A DNA stretch of 64,000 nt, from NCBI GenBank assembly GCA_963575745.1, contig CAUYUJ010004313.1:504963-568962 (forward strand). The letters are read 5' to 3'. Under the pieces are notes generated by a model. It searched no databases, had not been told where the DNA came from, and saw only the letters and a program-made list of their open reading frames with translations. The translations under genes and the position numbers were made by a program. Numbering within the stretch: the first letter of the stretch is position 1; every line of letters starts with the position of its first letter. Source of the DNA: Prorocentrum cordatum (taxonomy: Eukaryota; Sar; Dinophyceae; Prorocentrales; Prorocentraceae). Below, piece after piece: positions 43,573 through 54,487 of the stretch.

Positions 43573-43858
43573 CACTATCATCATCATCATCATCATCATC
43601 ATCAGCAGCAGAAGCATCATCATCATCATCCTCATCATCATCCTCATCATCATCATTACCATCCTCCTCATATTTGTCATCGCCAGGAGCAGCGGCAGTA
43701 CCACCACCATCATCACCACCATCACCATCATCAGCATCGCCATCATCGTCATAGTCATCGTCATCATCACAACCACCACCATCAGCATCATCGTCATCGT
43801 CAGCGTTATCGCCGGGGCCCCCGTCGTCGTCATGATCAGCATCATCACCGTCGCCGTC
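43573..43858 (+). repeat. CAT microsatellite within the largest channel-gene intron
   Basis: Imperfect CAT/CGT/CAG units, preceded by a short CAG-rich stretch at 43288-43350. Confidence 0.9.
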
Positions 43859-45808
43859 GTCTTCCTCCTCGTCGCCGTCGTCGCTGCCCGCGGCCCTCCC
43901 CGCGGGGGCCGAAGTCGCTCCCCACACGGCCCACCCCCTGGCCCCCACAGGTGAGGCCGCGGCGACGACGGCGATGAGGTCGACGGCGACAACGCCGATG
44001 ATGCCATTGCTATCGTCAGCGTCAACTTCCCTATCCTCTTGCTCCTCCTATTCCTCCCAGCGCCTTCCCCATCCTTCTCCTCCCCCATCCTCATCCACGA
44101 TCCCCGGGCCTTCTCGGATAACCCTCCCCTGCCGCACCACCTGGCGCGTCAGTAGGCCGGCCCCCAGGAGGAAGAGAAGAAGGGAAGGAGAACAATCGAA
44201 TTGGAAGTGGAGAGGAGAACGAGGCGATTCAAGACGAAGCATAACACGAGGAAACAGATCCGCTGGGAACGGCGGAGGAGCAAGCAGGAGGATGATCACC
44301 GCCATCGCCAGGGCCACCGCCGGGGGTTTGCAGCACCACGGCCAAAAGAGAAGAGGGCCGAGGAGGACCTCGAGGAGAGGGAGGAGGAGGAGGAGGAAGA
44401 GGAGGAGGAGGAGGAGGAAACGAAAACAAATACGCCGCCCGCATTGCTCTTCGCGCCGCGGTGCCCGGCGCCGCCGCGCGCACGCGCACCGCAAACGGCA
44501 GGCGGGGGAGGCCTCCCTCCCTCGCGCGGGGGAGGCGCAGGGGGGGGCGCGCGGCACGGCGGGAAAAGAGAGAGCCCTCCCCCGTCGACGGGCCGTCTCC
44601 CCGGGCGGGGCCCCAGGGGGGCCGCCCCGACCAGGTCGCACTTCTGGACGGCCAGGGCCTCCAGGTCTTGTCGGGGCGGCAGGGGGGAGCACGCGTCTCC
44701 AGCTCCTCGAGGCTCCCTCCTCTGGGCGGCACCTGGGGGCCTCTCGCTTCTCCGACCGTCCTGGGGCCCCTCCTGGGCTGTGCTCGGCGTTTCGGTTGGG
44801 CCGTGAGGGGCCGCCCGAGGCCGCATTGAAGTCTCTCCGGGCCGTTCTGGCGCGCAGGGCCCTGTGGCGAGCCGTGCAGAGGCGGCTGTGCAGCGCTACT
44901 CGCCGGCGCGGCTGCGGGGCGTGGTCCTCTGCAGAGGCTGGCTGCGCCTGACAGGGTGCAGTGGCTACACGGCGGCTGCCTGGTCTACGCTGAGGGGGCC
45001 GTTCGTGAAACAAGGGCGCCCAGCTTCGCGCTCTCGCACCGCCCCGCGGGGTAGACGAGGAGGACAAGGAGAGCCATCGGAGCCGAACCACGCAGCGCGA
45101 GGCGCCAGCAGCTTCGCGCCCTCGAGGGCCGCCCTTGCGAAAGGGGCCCCGACGGTGGGGGCGCACGTCTGCACACGGCCCAGCCGAGCCGCAGGGGCGA
45201 TGCCCTGACGGTGCTCTCCTGGCGTTCGGGTCGCAACTCGGCCCTCTGGAGGCCGTTCGGGACGACCTGCGCACCCCCAGAACGCTCTCGGCGAGGCGCA
45301 GCCGCCGGAGCGCATCCTGAGGCTGGAAAGCCAGCGAGAGCCGAGGCCGATGGCCCCGGCCCCAGCGGTTCTCGCACTGCTGGTGTCGTCTGCACCGGCC
45401 CTCTCGCGTGCGCTAGCCCGCACCGTGTCTGGCGAGGTCCGGGCTCCAGGCTTCGAGGAGGACGGGTGCGAGGCGGGGTTATGCCTATATCCACGGCCAG
45501 GGGAACGAACGGCTTACGACCCTAGCGGGCGGAAATTATGGATGTATTTCGGTCCCAAGGAGCCCGAACAGATCCGTGTCCACCGCCTTCCGAGGTCCCA
45601 CAAGATCGTCCCCAAGGGGGGTGGTAATCGATAAATCCCCGCCCCAGAATGAGGTTCGGTGTTCGAGGGGGCGGAGGTTCCCAATCAGAAGCTTCGACGA
45701 AGAGGCCCGGCCCAAACGAAGAGAGGGTTCGGGGCGAGCTGTTGTGTTCTGGACACGTTCTTCTGCCTCTGGAGGCCTCAAGGGCACCGAACTCCAGGAG
45801 GGCTTAGG
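43859..45808. other. Intronic, GC-rich, no further gene recognised
   Basis: Includes a GGA microsatellite at 44375-44425 and a repeated GCCCCCAGG-type composition. No TIR pair seen by eye. Confidence 0.4.
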
Positions 45809-47768
45809 TCGGGCCTATCCCCTTACAGGGGGATTTTGGGCGAAAAACAAATTACCCTGGCGACGTTCCCAACCCCTGCGCAAACGCGGGGCGCAAATAA
45901 TTTAGGACACATTATAAGGGGGGCGATGACGGAGCGAGAATTACATGTGTCTGCAGACGGAATTCGGGAGACTCGCAGGACACTGGCTACAGGACAAGGA
46001 CTAGATCACAGCCCCCCAGGGATGGCGAGGTCTAATTTGAATATGCGTGTGGCGTCACTGTGCTGGGCCCCCCAGCAGACCTCGAAAGTGGCGACAGTTT
46101 CACAGATCGCAGCCCCCCCAGGGATGGCGAGGTCTAATTTGAATCTGCGTGTGGCGCCACTGTGCTGGGCCCCCCAGCAGGCCTCGAAAGTGGCGACAGT
46201 TTCACAGATCGCAGCCCCCCAAAGGATGGCGAGGTCTAATTTGGGTCTGCGCGCCGCCTCACTGTGCTGGGCCCCCCAGCAGACCTCGAAAGTGGCGACA
46301 GTTTCACAGATCGTAGCCCCCCACGGATGGCGAGGTCTAATTTGGGTCCGCCCGTCGCCCTCACTGTGCAGGGCCCCCCAGCAGGCCTCGAAAGTGGCGA
46401 CAGTTTCACAGATCGCAGCCCCCCCAGGGATGGCGAGGTCTAATTTGGGTCCGCCCGTGGCGCCCTCACTGTGCTGGGCCCCCCAGCAGGCCTCGAAAGT
46501 GGCGACAGTTTCACAGATCGCAGCCCCCCAGGGATGGCGAGGTCTAATTTGAATCCGCCGTGGCGTCACTGTGCTGGGCCCCCCAGCAGGCCTCGAAAGT
46601 GGCGACAGTTTCACAGATCGCAGCCCCCCAGGGATGGCGAGGTCTAATTTGGTCCGCCGTCGCCCTCACTGTGCGGCCCCCCAGCAGGCCTCGAAAGTGG
46701 CGACAGTTTCACAGATCGCAGCCCCCCAGGGATGGCGAGGTCTAATTTGGGTCCGCCCGTCGCCCTCACTGTGCTGGGCCCCCCAGCAGGCCTCGAAAGT
46801 GGCGACAGTTTCACAGATCGCAGCCCCCCCCAGGATGGCGAGGTCTAATTTGAATCTGCGCGTGGCCCTCACTGTGCTGGGCCCCCCAGCAGGCCTCGAA
46901 AATGGCGACAGTTTCGCAGATCGCAGCCCCCCAGGGATGGCGAGGTCTAATTTGAATCCGCGCGTGGCCCTCACTGTGCTGGGCCCCCCAGCAGGCCTCG
47001 AAAATGGCGACAGTTTCACAGATCGCAGCCCCCCAGGGATGGCGAGGTCTAATTTGAATCTGCGCGTCGCCCTCACTGTGCTGGGCCCCCCAGCAGGCCT
47101 CGAAAATGGCGACAGTTTCACAGATCGCAGCCCCCCAGGGATGGCGAGGTCTAATTTGAATCTGCGCGTCGCCCTCACTGTGCTGGGCCCCCCAGCAGGC
47201 CTCGAAAATGGCGACAGTTTCACAGATCGCAGCCCCCCAGGGATGGCGAGGTCTAATTTGAATCTGCGCGTCGCCCTCACTGTGCTGAGCCCCCCAGCAG
47301 GCCTCGAAAATGGCGACAGTTTGATCGCAGCCCCCCAGGGATGGCGGGTCTAATTTGAATCGAAATGGCGACCAGATCGCAGCCCTCACTGTGCTGGGCC
47401 CCCCAGCAGGCCTCGAAAATGGCGACAGTTTCACAGATCGCAGCCCCCCAGGGATGGCGAGGTCTAATTTGAATCTGCGCGTCGCCCTCACTGTGCTGGG
47501 CCCCCCAGCAAGCCTCGAAAATGGCGACAGTTTCACAGATCGCAGCCCCCCGCAGGCAAGACAGGAAGAGGCAGGGAGGGCGGGAGGAGGAAGGAAGGAA
47601 GGAGTGGAGACCACACTGCTCTATTCAAAGCGAATACCCAACCAAGGAGGGTTGGGAATAAAAGATAGTCAAAACATATTCCAAAATGGACAAAAATAGT
47701 CAAACAATAGTCCCCAGACTATGTTTTGACTATTTTTGAATATTCCTCCTGTAGAGGGACAGGCCCGA
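45809..47768. mobile_element. Large TIR element, family T1 (1.96 kb), carrying a tandem array
   Basis: Left TCGGGCCTATCCCCTTACAG and right CTGTAGAGGGACAGGCCCGA are inverted (about 17 of 20). The right subterminal part (AATAGTCAAA, CCCCAGACTATGTTTTGACT) matches the other T1 elements. The interior is almost entirely the 102-bp array. It lies wholly inside the intron between the S1-S2 and S3-S5 exons. Tips read TTAG|GTCGGG on the plus strand and AA|GTCGGG on the minus strand. Confidence 0.82.
46004..47552 (+). repeat. 102-bp tandem array, 15 units
   Basis: GATGGCGAGGTCTAATTT starts at 46021, 46123, 46225, 46326, 46429, 46533, 46633, 46731, 46834, 46936, 47038, 47140, 47242, 47340 and 47453. Spacing is 98-104 bp (mostly 102), except one disturbed unit near 47340. 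The period is a multiple of three, so 34-residue protein repeats appear open on both strands; they are not taken as genes. Units before about 46880 carry CGAAAGTGGCG; later ones carry CGAAAATGGCG. Confidence 0.97.
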
Positions 47769-47963
47769 CTTAAGTCTGGCGGCCATCGCTGGGCCCCGGG
47801 ACAGTCAAGAAAGGCTTGGGGTGAAGAAACTGGTGCCAGGGACCTCTGGGGGTCGACGCTGCGAGCAAAAACGATACGGTACGTCGGGGGGGGATATCCG
47901 GGCAAGGCGTTTCGTTCCCTGCCGAGGTCCTCTCGGGCGGGTCGGCGGGGCGGCGGAAGCCTC

Positions 47964-48290
47964 CTGAATCAAGTTCCAGTAGTCGGTCACAAACTCGATA
48001 CGCAAGCCAATAATCTTCAGAATGATTTCGATGAAGAACATGATACCAAAGAACATCTGCAACATCTCAAAAACAGACTTTGCATGAGGCCACACGTCTT
48101 CTTTGTGTCCTGATGCGCTCCCATGCCCAGTCCATTCGGCCAGGGTGAATCCTTCATACTGTGCCTCGGCAGCCATAAGGAAAGCATTCGCAGTGATCAA
48201 TAATGAAAAGAATATTTCGAATGCAGGTTTGTTCACAAATTTCCACATGGACCCCTTGCCTCGTAATGCTTCTTGCATCTCTGTCTTGCT
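47964..48290 (-). CDS. Cation-channel gene, S1-S2 exon (5'-most recognised)
   Basis: Reads QEALRGKGSMWKFVNKPAFE, S1 FEIFFSLLITANAFLMAAEA, an extracellular loop QYEGFTLAEWTG..., then S2 FEMLQMFFGIMFFIEIILKI and GLRIEFVTDYWNLIQ at the start of S3. The acidic residue of S2 (FIEI) is the usual counter-charge to S4. It acts in a membrane as the first part of a six-helix voltage-gated cation channel. The donor is placed at ATTCAG|GAGGCT (47964), a GA rather than GT start, because it keeps phase with the next exon. The acceptor is probably CTGCAG|AGCAAG. The start codon and N-terminus are not identified. About 5 kb of intron separates it from the next exon. Confidence 0.82.
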
Positions 48291-49535
48291 CTGCAGGGTG
48301 TTGCTGAGACCACGCTGCGCCGTCTTCCTCGACGATACGATTCTCACCGTATCGCCCGCAGAACGAGCCCTTGATGACTTCGTCTCCGCCTTTATCATTG
48401 CGCCATTCGCGTCCAACCCCTCGGTAAGATCCTGGCAGGCGAGCGGTGCAAACAAATGGCGCATCGACACAGCCGATGGGCACAACGATAGCCCCTGGGT
48501 GGAAAGTGCTTGCGAGGGCCTGTGCTGCGTCCACCTGCCATCGTCACGAATCGCAGAACTGACCTCGGGGTGGACAAAGCACCCTTTAGCAAAAAACACC
48601 CTCTAGCAAAACCGACCCGGGTCCACACCCGGCGGGCCGAAGACCGCAACAACTGCGGCCATAACGCCTTCCCGAGAACCTACAAAGGGCAATCCGGAAA
48701 TCGACTTGCATGGGTGGGGGGGCCCTTTCAGCCTCGGAGACTAACCGTACTGGCGCACCTCAGCCACACGGCTTCCCGTACCATGCAGCACGGTTCGATA
48801 CTGATGTGCCTACCAGGCCCCCAAGATCGATTCTGGCGTGCTTCAAGTTTCCGCCTTATACCACTATCTCCGCCCTCATCGATCACCAATGCTTAGAAAG
48901 CATACGAGGTGGAGGCGGATGGGGCGAACGCGAACAAGGACAAACTTCACACTCTTCCGTTCGGGGTGTCTCTGAAATTGTGCTGCGACGTCGTTATCTC
49001 CTCGGCTGCAATGCCTGCTCCTTGAGGCCACTCATCAAAGAGGAGGCTGGCATCCTCGAACAGTGCGGGTGAGCCGCATCGGACAGAAACGTGTCAAGCA
49101 CGGCTGGGACCAGTCATCCTCCTCATCCTACTGCTTTGAACAGCGCAGCAGGGAGGAGCTTTCAACGAGTGGCACCCTCACCAACATCTTTCGCTAAATT
49201 CGATAATGGTGGCCCGAACCTGTCGTAAGTGTATGTGGATGTGCGCGAACGCGGACTCGCAAGCTTCACAACGAGGACAGCAGACCAGGCCATACCAAAG
49301 CATTGCACAACGGGCCAACATATCTTTACACGCCTGCAAACACGCACCAATGCTAGTCACACGCGTATGGCCCATGCGTGCACCAAATCTACCCACGACT
49401 CCAGTACGTCTTGAGGCTTTGACGCCAACGACGATCCCCCTTTCGTGGACCGACCCCACAAGCCTCGCCAATTCTCTGCGACTCCTCCGTATCGCCGGTC
49501 TCCACTTCAAGTGCCGGGTCTGGTGGCCGCTTTGT
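48291..49535. other. Upstream of the channel S1 exon, unassigned
   Basis: Intermediate GC with open frames on both strands: 49206-49898 plus, and 49510-49178 minus containing GACLQACKDMLARCAMLWYG. None has a recognisable domain. N-terminal channel exons may lie here. Confidence 0.35.
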
Positions 49536-49539
49536 TCGT

Positions 49540-49760
49540 ATCACATCCCGCCGTGTGAGCGCGAGATGACCTTCTCGATTCCAGCGGCGCACGGACGAAC
49601 GATCGTGGAAGACGAGCGCTTCCTGCCCCTTGAGGGCCCCAAGTCTGGCAGAAGATGGCGCAGTCCACCGAAGCGCCGACTCTGGCACCCCAGTGATGAT
49701 GGAGCTCGTCCAACATGTCGGCCAGTGCCAAAATGGCCCACTCGGGAAACATGGGTGCAG
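49540..49760 (-). pseudogene. Possible degenerate exon of a dinoflagellate-expanded family
   Basis: The frame from 49752 reads FPEWAILALADMLDELHHHW then GARVGASVDCAIFCQ. The layout (W-x-hydrophobic helix, -G-VG--, D-C/F---Q) recalls a large dinoflagellate family with a DFxSLxQ motif, of unknown function, from general memory. After GPQ the family-like sequence seems to resume in another frame (KGQEALVFHDRSSV), implying a frameshift. Either a decayed copy or coincidence; there is no clear splice site. Confidence 0.22.
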
Positions 49761-49974
49761 GCCAGCGCTGTCCCCTCTCGCACTTTGCCTCTGTGTTTGG
49801 TCTGCGTTGTTATCTCTCCAAGGGTACGCGTTTGCTTCCGCGGGTCTCCGCAGGGATCCCGCCACCCCCCTAGCGGCAACACCGCCTTCGTCGTCTGACT
49901 ACTTCCGCCGACCTGCCGCCAGCTTCTTCGGCCGAGGACAAGGAATCGAACTCTCGACTCGCCATCGCTCGGAC

Positions 49975-50071
49975 GTCCATTCCCCGTTTATTGTTCGGCC
50001 TCGTGCGTGATTTTTTCGCACGATGATCCAAGTCCTCGATTGTCCTCGCCGAGACACACACGTCCAAGCGA
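49975..50071. mobile_element. Short TIR element, family T2, copy 4
   Basis: TCGCTCGGACGTCCATTCCC at the left, ACGTCCAAGCGA at the right. At 97 bp it is shorter than the other copies because of internal loss. Confidence 0.75.
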
Positions 50072-50509
50072 TGGCACGTCGACCCCGTGAGGGCGAAGCG
50101 ATTTCTGAAGGATTCGTATGTTTTGGGGGACGTCTGCCCTCGTCCACGTCTTGCCGCCGCGCCTAACCAGGACCCGATCTCCGTCAAATCACCTCCACCT
50201 CAACCTCGAAACACGTTATACCCATTCTCCTCCTTTTTCCGCATCCTCCGTCCTCCACTCCTCTTCCTTACAACTGACCCCAAATATTGTCTGAGCTGGG
50301 CGGCTCGACTGAAACTGCCTCTTCCCGTGTATGACCCCGGCGCTTGAAACTTCCACCGGCTACGCGGATCGGGAGGAGATCGCAAGTATTACTCCAGACG
50401 CTTACGCCACTTCGCCGACCCCGGAAGAAAGGGAAAGGCGGAAAAGCAGGAAGCGGAAGAGCAGGAAAGAGAACGAACATCTAGAATTTGTCGATGTTGG
50501 GGGTATGCC

Positions 50510-51005
50510 GTGGGGCCGTGCAAGGTTCTTCAGGCCCCCCTGGGGCGATCTTGGAGCTCTCTTAGGGCTCCTTGAGTTTTCGTGGGGGGGGGGGCATCCG
50601 GGCGCTCCTTCGGCGATCCTGAGCTCGTCTTGGAGGGTCCAGGGGCGGTGTGGGAGAGTCTCGGGGCCATCTTAGGGCGATCCTGGAACGTGCAGGAACT
50701 ACGTATTTGGGAGACAGTCTTGGAGGTCGGCCGGGAGTCTCAACGGTAAGTTGAAGCCCTCGTGGGGGCATCTTGGGGAATCCTGGGGCTGTCAGGGGGC
50801 CTCTTGGAGGCCTCCTGGACCTCCTCGGGGGCGGCCAGACGCGATAAGGCCACGTAGAACGGATAATGAAACGCATGTTCTGCTGTTACGCTTTGGCATG
50901 TCTGGAGTCCCTTCTGGGACCTTTGGGCTTTCTTGGAGGTTCGTAAGGCTTCCAAGGGTCTTCCTTGAGAACTCTCTGGCGTCCCAACGGTTCCCTGGGG
51001 CGTCT
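50510..51005 (+). repeat. Degenerate decamer repeat (CTTGGAGG type)
   Basis: Words such as CTTGGAGGTC, CTCTTAGGGC, TCCTGGGGCT and CTTGGGGAAT spaced by about ten. Opposite strand sense to 32565 and 40690. Confidence 0.75.
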
Positions 51006-51329
51006 TGAATGTCTTCCTCCGAAATTCGGAAGCGTCGGGAGGTGGATTTGGAGACTCTGAGGGCTCACTACTACCGATACCACTGCGACTACTACAACTG
51101 CGACTGATACTGCTACTCCCTCCCATCCTCGGCCTCCTCACGTATCCTCGCTACTCCTCCTCATCCTCCTCGTCGGCCGTTCCACGTCCAGACCCTTCAT
51201 ATCGTCCTCATCGTGACCTACTAATCCCACCCTTTCTGCTCCACCTTCCCACCTCCCCACATCCTCCTGCCTCCTCTCATCAATACCCCTCCGGAGAGGA
51301 AAGAGGATGGAGGACCCTTCCTCCCCCTC

Positions 51330-51545
51330 CTCCTCCTCGTCCTCCTCCTTCCTCCTCCTCCTTTCTCCTCCTCCTCCTCCGCCTCCTCCTCCTCCTGGGC
51401 CGCCTCCGCCCCCGCCCCCGCCTCCGCCTCCGCCTCCGCCTCCGCCTCCGCCTCCTCCTCCTCCTCCTCCTCTCCCTCCTCCTCCGCCTCCTCCTCCGCC
51501 TCCGCCTCCGCCTCCTCCTCCCTCCTCCCTCCTCCCTACTCCTCC
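51330..51545 (+). repeat. CTC/CCG microsatellite
   Basis: CTC units grading into CCGCCT hexamers and back to CTC and CTCCCTC. Confidence 0.95.
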
Positions 51546-51814
51546 CTCTTCTTCCTGTTCGGGATGATCAAGAGAGCCCGAAGCTCGGCCTTTTTGTGAC
51601 ACAGGCAGGGCTCTAGGGCCGTCCGACCCATGTAAGACAAAGCCAGAGCAGGGACATAATCGGGCAGGAAGAGATCGGAGATCTCCAAGATCTCCGGTGG
51701 ATCCGCGGGATGTGTCGGGCGACGCGGCCTGCTCAAATCGTGCCAAAACGCTCTGAGAACGGTTCATCGCCGTCCGAGCCCCGCCCGACCATGGCTGGGA
51801 AACCCGGGGAGGGG

Positions 51815-51908
51815 GTCTCGTTCTTCACCCTCGAGCGCCATCTTCAACGCAGCACTCGGGCGTCTCGTTCTTCACCCTCGAGCGCCATCTTCAACGCAGC
51901 ACTCGGGC
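51815..51908 (+). repeat. Perfect 47-bp tandem duplication
   Basis: Two copies of GTCTCGTTCTTCACCCTCGA...CACTCGGGC, at 51815-51861 and 51862-51908. I see no mismatch, so it is recent. Confidence 0.97.
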
Positions 51909-52257
51909 GTTGCCCGCCCGAGCTCGGATCGCGACCGTGGTGCCACATCGCCGGCGGGGGAGAAAGCAAGAGCATGTGCTGTTTTCTGTCCGCCCGCCTG
52001 GCCCAACAGCGTGCAGCTGGACGTCCGAACTCAAGCCCCGGCGATAGCCGAAGGCTCGTTTCACGAGGTGAGCCCACGAGGGGGGGCGGGGGCGGGGGGA
52101 ATCAGAAACAGCACAGTGAACCCGTATCAGAAGGATGCACAGAAAGGATGCAAAGGCCTCGGAAGGCGATGCTGACGTTTCTCGAGCGAGGCTGGCCAGC
52201 GAGAGTCGCTGAGGATGGACCGAAGGGGCAAGGCTGCAAGGGTGCCCTTGGGAAGGT

Positions 52258-52560
52258 TGCCTCCTCCTCCTCCTCCTCCTCCTCCTCCTCCTCCTCCTCC
52301 TCCTCCTCCTCCTCCTCCTCCATCCCCTCCTCCTCCTCCTCCTTTCATCATCCTCCTCCTCCTCCTCCTCCCTCCTCCTCCAGACGCCCTACTCCTCCTC
52401 CTCCTCCTCCTCCCTCCTCCTCCTCCTCCTCCTCCTCCTCCTAATCCTCCTCCTACTCCTCCTCCTCCTCCTCCTCCCTCCCTCCTCCCTCCCCTCCCTC
52501 CTCCCCTCCCTCCATCCTCCTCCTCCCTCCTCCCTCCATCCCGCCCTCCTGCCCTCCTCC
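52258..52560 (+). repeat. CTC microsatellite
   Basis: CTC units with CAT, CAG and CCCTCC interruptions. It faces a GGA array 155 bp downstream. Confidence 0.95.
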
Positions 52561-52714
52561 TCACGGTGCGGTCTGACTGTATCGGGCGACGCGCCGCCAT
52601 GGGGAGCCCATCGGCGCGCCACTGCCGATGCAGAGGCGCCTTAAGAGGCTGCCGGGCAGATCGGCAGAGTAGCACGCACGCCAACGGGCCCCCAGCTGCG
52701 CGGCGTGAGGAGGG

Positions 52715-52982
52715 AGAAGGAGGAGGAGGAGGAGGAGGAGGCGGAGGAGGTGGAGGTGGGAGGAGGTGGGAGGAGGTGTGGAGGAGACGGAGGAGGAGGA
52801 GGAGGAGGATGAGGAGGCGGAGGGAGGAGGAGAGAGAGGAGGAGGGGGAGGAGGAGGGAGGAGGGAGGGGAGAGGAGGAGGGAGGAGGAGGAGGAGTAGG
52901 AGAGACAAAGGAGGAGGAGAGGAGGGAGAGGAGGAGGAGAGGAGGAGGGAGGAGGAGGAGGAGGAGGCGGAGGAGGAAGAGG
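52715..52982 (+). repeat. GGA microsatellite
   Basis: GGA/GAG units with GGT and GCG interruptions, complementary to 52258-52560. Confidence 0.95.
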
Positions 52983-53180
52983 AAAATCTGGCCTTCCTGC
53001 CTCTCACGGGGGCGCCCCGAGGACCGGGGCCCTCTCGGCGCCGCAGACCCGTGAGAGAACCGCCCGTGGGCAGGGCGACGGCGCCACCTGCCGGCAGCCG
53101 GTCCCCGGGGCCCGCCGATCGCCAGGAGCCCCCAGTTGCTGAACGCCACCTCCTAGTCGATGTTCCCCAATCAATGAGAA

Positions 53181-53375
53181 GGCGAAAACCCACCCGCACC
53201 CCCAGTCCCGACCCCCTCCCCGAACCCGCGATTCAAGGAGTCGGGACTGGGGGTGGGGGTGGGTTTTCAGGGCCCAGGAGTGGAGAAAACTCACCCCCCC
53301 ACCCCCAGTCCCGACCCCTTGAATCGCCGGCTCGGGGATGGGCGTCGGGACTGGGGGTGGGGGTGGGTTTTCGCC
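53181..53375. repeat. Four-arm inverted repeat
   Basis: CCCCCAGTCCCGACCCC-type arms at 53181-53212 and 53284-53318 alternate with inverted GTCGGGACTGGGGGTGGGGG arms at 53240-53268 and 53344-53375. The outermost GGCGAAAACCCA and TGGGTTTTCGCC pair perfectly. G runs could also form G-quadruplexes. Confidence 0.9.
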
Positions 53376-53774
53376 TCCCGAATCAGTGCTTGCACTGAAG
53401 GGGTCCTCGCGGAAGTTGAAAAATGTGGCGAACATTTCCCGTCGCTTTTGGTCGAACGCTGGGTTCCAGGATTCCCGGTTCCGGGTTCCCGGGTTTCTGG
53501 TCATTGGTTCCGGGGCGATGTTGGTGGGTTCCAGGTTCCCGGGCTTCTGGTCGATCTCCTTATCGATCACACCCTCGACTGATTGGGGTTACTCTCTGGT
53601 GTAATTCGTTCAGTTGTTAAGAACTTGTTTTATTGATTCGCCTATCGCATGCTAGAAGCTTGTTGTTGCTTATAGTTGCTCAAAAAATCTGAATCAGAAG
53701 TCTGCGGCCGTACGTGCATGCACTGAGGCATGCGGGCCATCGCCGGGAACATGATGTGCACGTGGTGCTGAGCA

Positions 53775-54085
53775 TCTTCAGCTCGCGAGCCTACCCTGCA
53801 GAACGTCCACTGCAGTCAGGGACTGTTGCACAGCGTGTCGCGGCGTCGGCCCTGGCGACACTCGATGCCCTGCAAGTGGATAGCGCGTAGCTCCTCTCCG
53901 CGGGGCGAGAGGCTGAGAAAAACTAGAAACGTTGACGTTTGGGGACTGGGGCGTGGATAGCGAGTCGCGCCGATGCGCGGTGGGCTGGAACCGGCGGAGC
54001 AACACGCTAACCGACAGTTCCAGGCCGAAAACGGTGTTGGGTGTCTCCAGCTAGCGAGCCTACCCCGGAGAATGTCCACTGTTCT
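53775..54085 (+). repeat. Diverged direct duplication
   Basis: GCGAGCCTACCCTGCAGAAC and GCGAGCCTACCCCGGAGAAT, each followed by GTCCACTG, lie about 265 bp apart. Confidence 0.65.
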
Positions 54086-54264
54086 GCAGTTGCGAACATA
54101 GCATCATGGTCACGCTCCTGCAACCTAGAAGGGGGCTGGGTCTGGCGTCCGGCGCTCGCGCGGAGAAGTGATCGCTTTCCTCTGGCCATCGCTGGTGCGG
54201 TACGCCGCGCGCGCGCGCCCGCGCCCCGGTGTGGGAGCTCTGAGGCCAAGGGCTGCGAGTCGCG

Positions 54265-54385
54265 AAGGAGCACTGCTGCGGCGGCAGCAGCGGTGGCCGC
54301 AGCGTCGGCAGCAGCGGCAGCGGCGGCGGAGGCGGCAGGCGGCGGCGGCAGGCGGCGGCGGCGGCAACGGCGGCGGCCCGCGGCA
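54265..54385 (+). repeat. GCG/GCA-rich trinucleotide tract
   Basis: GGCGGCAGCAGC-type sequence giving poly-Ala, poly-Arg or poly-Gln in different frames. Confidence 0.85.
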
Positions 54386-54487
54386 CGGACGGCGGGGGGG
54401 CTCCGCCGTCTGGCGGCTGGGGCCGCAGCTGCCGGCGCAGCACTTCCACCTCCTGCCTGGCGCGCCTGGCTCCGGCGAGAGAGAGGG

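Noticed and set aside
46571-47353. Plus-strand ORF of 34-residue repeats, with a matching minus-strand ORF
   Set aside because: The 102-bp period is a multiple of three, so frames stay open by arithmetic. There is no start context, the array is intronic, and no domain is seen.
46004-47552. CRISPR-like regular array
   Set aside because: The whole 102-bp unit is conserved, with no repeat/spacer distinction, and the setting is eukaryotic.
49722-49750. GCCATTTTGGC on the minus strand, resembling part of the dinoflagellate spliced leader
   Set aside because: Only the central 11 bases match; the flanks differ and no splice donor or Sm-like site follows.
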